A DNA stretch of 64,000 bases from Thermococcus sp. CX2 (GTDB taxonomy: Archaea > Methanobacteriota_B > Thermococci > Thermococcales > Thermococcaceae), in NCBI RefSeq assembly GCF_012027555.1, contig NZ_SNUQ01000002.1, positions 310,001 through 374,000 of the forward strand, written 5' to 3'. Within the stretch, counting starts at the first letter, position 1. Each line of letters begins with the position of its first letter. Below, in pieces: positions 60,887 through 64,000 of the stretch. The notes beneath the pieces were generated by a model. That model was not told the DNA's origin. It saw only the letters and a program-made list of their open reading frames with translations, and did no database searches. Position numbers and translations under genes: made by a program.

Positions 60887-61768
60887 ATGAAAAAATACGC
60901 GTTGGTGCTCGTTCTAATTTTGCTCACAGGGTTCACAGCAGGCTGTATATCCTCCAACGGTCAAGCCAGCACGACATCGAGCGAGAGCCCCGTTTCTGAA
61001 TCACAAACGGCGAGCTCACCGACCACCACACACCAGCAAACGACCACCACAACAACTGCCGCGACTGAAACTCCAACGAGCACAGAAAGAGGTTACAGCA
61101 CGGAGGAGCTCCTCAAGGGGGTTTCTGAAATAAGGCAGTTTACGTACACCAGCAACGCCACCATCTCGATGAACGTGACCATTGAACAGGAAGGAATTAG
61201 CCAGAAGGATCACGTGAACCTCACCATCATCGAGGAGAGCTACGTAGATTTCGACTCGTGGAGCGCTTGGATAAACTCAACGACGATAAGCCAGCCCGAC
61301 GGCGCTTCCACGTCCATCTCGTACATAACCGTGAACAACGTCACCTACGTCAAGACCGCCGTCGGATGGATGAAAGCCGACGACGAGACCCTCAGAGAGC
61401 TGATCTGGGAATATAACATCGTGAGCCTCGCCAGGAAGTACCTCGCCAGGGAGCCCGAAGAGAGGGTCGAAGGGGATGTTCTAACACTCAGATACAGGCT
61501 CGATGCGGACGACCTAAAAGTCCTCGCCAGTGCCTACTTCGCATCAACTCCCGACACGGAAATAAGCGTAGATGATGGCATTCTGGAGCTCCAGTTCAGG
61601 GACGGAATCCTCGTTGGTGGGAGCATAAGCTACACCGTTAGCGCAAAAACCTCGGTCAGCGACCCGACGCTCGGAAACATGACTATAATACAGGAGGGTA
61701 CGTGGAGCGAAGTTATAGAGATAACGGGCATCAACGAAAAGAAAAGCGTAAAGGAGCCCTCTACTTGA
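60887..61768 (+). CDS. Lipoprotein of unknown function with Thr/Ser linker
   Basis: The 293-residue protein has a lipobox (LTGFTAGC), a threonine/serine-rich linker of about 45 residues and a globular beta-rich domain (SEIRQFTYTSNATISMNVTIEQEG, YITVNNVTYVKTAVGWMKA, GILVGGSISYTVSA). The architecture resembles outer-surface lipoproteins of the LolA/LppX-like fold, which bind lipids, but that is only an impression. GGTGAAAGG precedes the ATG at 60887. It ends eight bases into the convergent moeB-like gene. Confidence 0.7.
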   Translation: MKKYALVLVLILLTGFTAGCISSNGQASTTSSESPVSESQTASSPTTTHQQTTTTTTAATETPTSTERGYSTEELLKGVSEIRQFTYTSNATISMNVTIEQEGISQKDHVNLTIIEESYVDFDSWSAWINSTTISQPDGASTSISYITVNNVTYVKTAVGWMKADDETLRELIWEYNIVSLARKYLAREPEERVEGDVLTLRYRLDADDLKVLASAYFASTPDTEISVDDGILELQFRDGILVGGSISYTVSAKTSVSDPTLGNMTIIQEGTWSEVIEITGINEKKSVKEPST

Positions 61769-62459
61769 GCTCGATCACGTCGAAGATGTTGAAGGCCAAA
61801 TCGACTATCAAGAGCTGATTAATAAGGGGCTCGCCTATGCCAGTTAGAAGCTTTATGACCTCCATGGCCTGAATTGCCCCGACGACGCCTGCTGTCGCCC
61901 CCAGAATCGGGAATTTCTCTTTCTTTTCTCTAACATTCGGGAAGATTTCCCTGAGGCTCTTCGTAATTCCAGGGAATATTGTCGTTACCTGGCCGTAGGT
62001 TCCCTCCACGGCACCGTGTACGAGGGGAACCCTCCTCCTGTGGGCGTAGTCGTCGAGGAGGAAGCGAGTTCCAAAGTTGTCGAGGCAGTCCACGATGATG
62101 TCAACGCCGTCAAGGACGGAATCGATGTTCTCCTCGCTTAAACGGCCCACGAAGGTCTCGATTTTTATGTCCGAGTTAAAGCGCTCCAGCTTCCATTTTG
62201 CCGACAGCGGCTTGGGGTTCTTCCCAAGGTCCTCTTCCCAGTGGAGTATCTGCCTGTTGAGGTTGCTCAGCTCTGGCTCCTGCTCGTCTATGAGGAGGAG
62301 CGTGCCGATTCCAGCGGCGGCTAAATAGTAAGCAACTGGACTCCCGAGACCGCCAACGCCAACCACTGCCACCTTGGAGTTCTTGAGCTTCTCCTGGCCC
62401 TCTTTTCCGAATATCATTATCTGCCTGTCGTAGCGCTCAATTTCGCGCTCGGTCAGCAT
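61761..62459 (-). CDS. MoeB/ThiF-type adenylyltransferase
   Basis: The 232-residue E1-like protein has the ATP-binding VVGVGGLGSPVAYYLAAAGIG, LSNLNRQILHWEEDLG and DIIVDCLDNFGTRFLLDD. It activates the C-terminal Gly-Gly of MoaD by adenylation, and the moaD gene lies directly upstream with one base between them. The CxxC pairs that hold zinc in bacterial MoeB are absent: the only cysteine visible is in DCLDN. I start it at MLTEREIERYDRQI after GGTGG. Confidence 0.88.
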   Translation of the reverse strand: MLTEREIERYDRQIMIFGKEGQEKLKNSKVAVVGVGGLGSPVAYYLAAAGIGTLLLIDEQEPELSNLNRQILHWEEDLGKNPKPLSAKWKLERFNSDIKIETFVGRLSEENIDSVLDGVDIIVDCLDNFGTRFLLDDYAHRRRVPLVHGAVEGTYGQVTTIFPGITKSLREIFPNVREKKEKFPILGATAGVVGAIQAMEVIKLLTGIGEPLINQLLIVDLAFNIFDVIELK

Positions 62460-62460
62460 A

Positions 62461-62727
62461 TCAACCACCGCTCACGGGAGGGAAGATTGCCACGATGTCA
62501 CCATCGCGCAGAACCTCGTCGAAGCTCACGTACCTACCGTTTCTGGAGACATTCACGTCGGCCAAGTCGTCGTCCTCGGCGAAGACCTCGTTCTTCAGAA
62601 CGGGATGGCGCTCCTTCAGGATATCAATCAAGTTTCTCACGGTTACTCCCTCTGGGACCTCAAGCTCTTCCTCACTTTTACCAACGAGCGAGCGGAAGCG
62701 GGCGAAGTACCTCACCTTGACTTTCAC
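62461..62727 (-). CDS. moaD: MoaD-type sulfur carrier
   Basis: The ubiquitin-like protein of about 88 residues (KVRYFARFRSLVGKSEEELE) ends in PPVSGG, the terminal di-glycine that becomes a thiocarboxylate. It serves molybdopterin synthase, with MoaE encoded 1.7 kb away. The start is one of several GTG codons; I chose 62727 because GGTGGTG is well spaced, with 62733 and 62736 as alternatives. Confidence 0.9.
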   Translation of the reverse strand: MKVKVRYFARFRSLVGKSEEELEVPEGVTVRNLIDILKERHPVLKNEVFAEDDDLADVNVSRNGRYVSFDEVLRDGDIVAIFPPVSGG

Positions 62728-62867
62728 TTGCACCACCGAGGAGTTTTGGGAGAGGGAGTTAAAAAGGGTTGCTGGATATTGGTGGCTAATCGTCGGTCCC
62801 CTTTCAACCTTTGGTCAGTTTTTGCCTATAAGGAACGGGAAGAAACGACGAATGAAAACAGAAAAGC

Positions 62868-63380
62868 TCACCACGGCACGCTCTTCCAGCCCATCCTGTA
62901 GGCGAAGTAGTTAGCCCCCCAGTGGACGAATGGCGAGACAATAAGGAGGAAAATTATCTGGCCAGAATCGAGCGTCTTAACGGGATAGGCAAAGGCCAGA
63001 GCAGAGATTAAAAAGCCCAGCTGGTCGAGGCCAATGGCTGGATAGCCCCTCGGCAGGTTGGCGCGTCTCTTGAAGAAGCTGCCCACGAGGTCGCCGAAAA
63101 GCGCGCCAAAGGACAACAGAAAGGCCAGGAGAATGGCCGTCTCGAGGGAGCCGTAGAAGTCGGGCGTGAGGAAGTACTGGATGACTCCGGAGGCCGTTCC
63201 TATGGCAACGCCGCCAATGAAGCCGCGCCACGTCTTCCCGTCGCCGAAGATCCTCCTGCCATCACCCCAGGTTCTACCACCATCAATAGGCCTGCCACCA
63301 CCCACGAGAACTGGGGAGGCGTTGGCGATGTAAGCTGGAACTATGTACCAGAAGGCCCAGAGTAGTGATGAAAGCGACAT
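62868..63380 (-). CDS. carS: CDP-archaeol synthase
   Basis: The 170-residue protein has about five helices and the signature PIDGGRTWGDGRRIFGDGKTWRGFIGG, plus GDLVGSFFKRRANLPRG. It uses CTP to activate di-geranylgeranylglyceryl phosphate in archaeal membrane lipid synthesis. I start it at MSLSSLLW after GGGGTGAGG; the frame upstream overlaps the regulator gene. Confidence 0.93.
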   Translation of the reverse strand: MSLSSLLWAFWYIVPAYIANASPVLVGGGRPIDGGRTWGDGRRIFGDGKTWRGFIGGVAIGTASGVIQYFLTPDFYGSLETAILLAFLLSFGALFGDLVGSFFKRRANLPRGYPAIGLDQLGFLISALAFAYPVKTLDSGQIIFLLIVSPFVHWGANYFAYRMGWKSVPW

Positions 63381-63420
63381 TTCCTCACCCCGATTGAACT
63401 CCCAGAGGTTGGTTTTAAAG

Positions 63421-63942
63421 CTACCGCTTTTCCCCACCCTCAAGGCAGGTAATGAGCCTCTCAAGGACTTCCTCGTCGTCGTGGCTCATGATGAAGCGGA
63501 GTATCCTTCCCGCCAGCTCGTTCCTTTTCATGGCAACCTCTATGCTCTCCCTGACGAAATCGGCCTCTGGACCGGTTTCGTCTCCCAGGGCCTCCAAAGC
63601 CTTTCGAAGGTTGTCCTTCATCTGTTCGATGTCTTCGAGTATTCTGTTGTAATAAGCGGCCTGCCTCCAGTCCTTCAGGAGCTTGGTGGCTTTGTAGTAG
63701 GCCTTCTTGTCGCCCGGCTTCTTGATCCTAACGACTAGGCCGAGGCTTTCCATGGACTTGAGGGCCGTGCTCACATGGGAGAGTGAATACCCCGTGAGCT
63801 CCGCTATCTCGCCGAGGCTCATTGGCTCCCTCGCGAGAAATAGGACTCCGTAAATGTAGCCGTAAAGCTCGCTGAAGCCAAATCTCCTGGCGGCATTCGC
63901 GAAGTGCTCCATGACTATTCGACGTGCTTCTTCAACTCCCAC
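63421..63942 (-). CDS. GbsR/MarR-type HTH transcriptional regulator
   Basis: The protein of about 173 residues begins (M)GVEEARRIVMEHFANAARRFGFSELYGYIYGVLFL. A winged helix (MSLGEIAELTGYSLSHVSTALKSMESLGLVVRIKKPGDKKAYYKA) and a long C-terminal helix follow. This fits the GbsR branch of MarR-like regulators. A GTG at 63942 with GGGGGTG before it is the best start; an ATG at 63912 is possible. It is followed 40 bases later by carS. Confidence 0.8.
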   Translation of the reverse strand: MGVEEARRIVMEHFANAARRFGFSELYGYIYGVLFLAREPMSLGEIAELTGYSLSHVSTALKSMESLGLVVRIKKPGDKKAYYKATKLLKDWRQAAYYNRILEDIEQMKDNLRKALEALGDETGPEADFVRESIEVAMKRNELAGRILRFIMSHDDEEVLERLITCLEGGEKR

Positions 63943-64000
63943 AGCCAACACCCCCGATTCCAGCGATTGAATTCGACATGAAAATGACAAAGGTCAATCA

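Overview
The window is chromosomal DNA of a hyperthermophilic euryarchaeon of the order Thermococcales, most probably a Thermococcus. This rests on the gene content: a complete 14-gene Mbh-type membrane hydrogenase operon, a formate hydrogenlyase-Mrp cluster, a CGP-CTERM surface protein, CDP-archaeol synthase, an ER-type signal peptidase pair, and archaeal BRE/TATA promoters with GGTGA-type ribosome sites. From memory, the order frhAGB - fdhA - hydrogenase - formate channel - Mrp - mbh resembles T. onnurineus NA1, and the order mbh - thioredoxin reductase - ornithine aminotransferase - deoC - enolase - radical SAM resembles T. kodakarensis. I could not run a comparison. I saw no rRNA, tRNA or CRISPR array.

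Layout. 1-14.1 kb: housekeeping and surface genes. These are a signal peptidase (cut by the window edge), DUF531, a helical-repeat protein, an M19 dipeptidase, a methyltransferase, an S9 peptidase, a small kinase, a PhoU-like/PiT phosphate pair, a lipoprotein phosphoesterase, a cupin, a signal peptidase next to a TasA-like secreted beta protein, an MtaB-type methylthiotransferase and a TRAM protein. 14.2-17.8 kb: frhAGB cytosolic [NiFe]-hydrogenase and fdhD. 18.1-35.0 kb: formate hydrogenlyase, comprising fdhA, an electron-transfer FeS protein, three antiporter-like membrane subunits, a NuoH-like subunit, a fused NuoCD-like large subunit, an FeS subunit, a NuoB-like subunit, a small unknown protein, a FocA-type formate channel and a seven-gene Mrp module. 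35.0-35.6 kb: mobA. 35.7-43.9 kb: mbhA-N.

44-55.5 kb: a SagB-type nitroreductase with a 57-residue membrane partner, a THUMP protein, an AAA+ ATPase, a DUF457 hydrolase, thioredoxin reductase, an ornithine-type aminotransferase, an ECF S component, an A-domain (family 4) encapsulin-like protein overlapping deoC, a CGP-CTERM protein and enolase. 55.6-64 kb: a radical SAM protein (probable lipoate synthase component) preceded by a partial duplication of its own 5' end, Lrp-type regulators, an ITP pyrophosphatase, an adenosine-specific kinase, a SPASM protein lacking the radical SAM motif, moaE, a lipoprotein, moeB-like and moaD, carS and an HTH regulator.

How it fits together. FdhA oxidises formate using a Mo/W-pterin cofactor that MobA, MoaE, MoaD and the MoeB-like protein help to make and FdhD helps to insert. 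Electrons pass through the FeS protein to the first membrane hydrogenase, and its Mrp module couples H2 evolution to an ion gradient. Mbh does the same from ferredoxin. FrhAGB is a soluble hydrogenase that has been linked to thioredoxin reductase and the redox-sensitive regulator SurR in T. onnurineus. Exact extended SurR-type motifs (GTTn3AACn5GTT) stand before frhA and mbhA, and a one-base-longer variant stands before fdhA, so the three hydrogenase units look co-regulated. The most unusual items are the encapsulin/deoC pair, the SPASM-only protein with a 27-bp palindrome upstream, the duplicated 5' end of the lipS-like gene, and the TasA/SipW-like pair.
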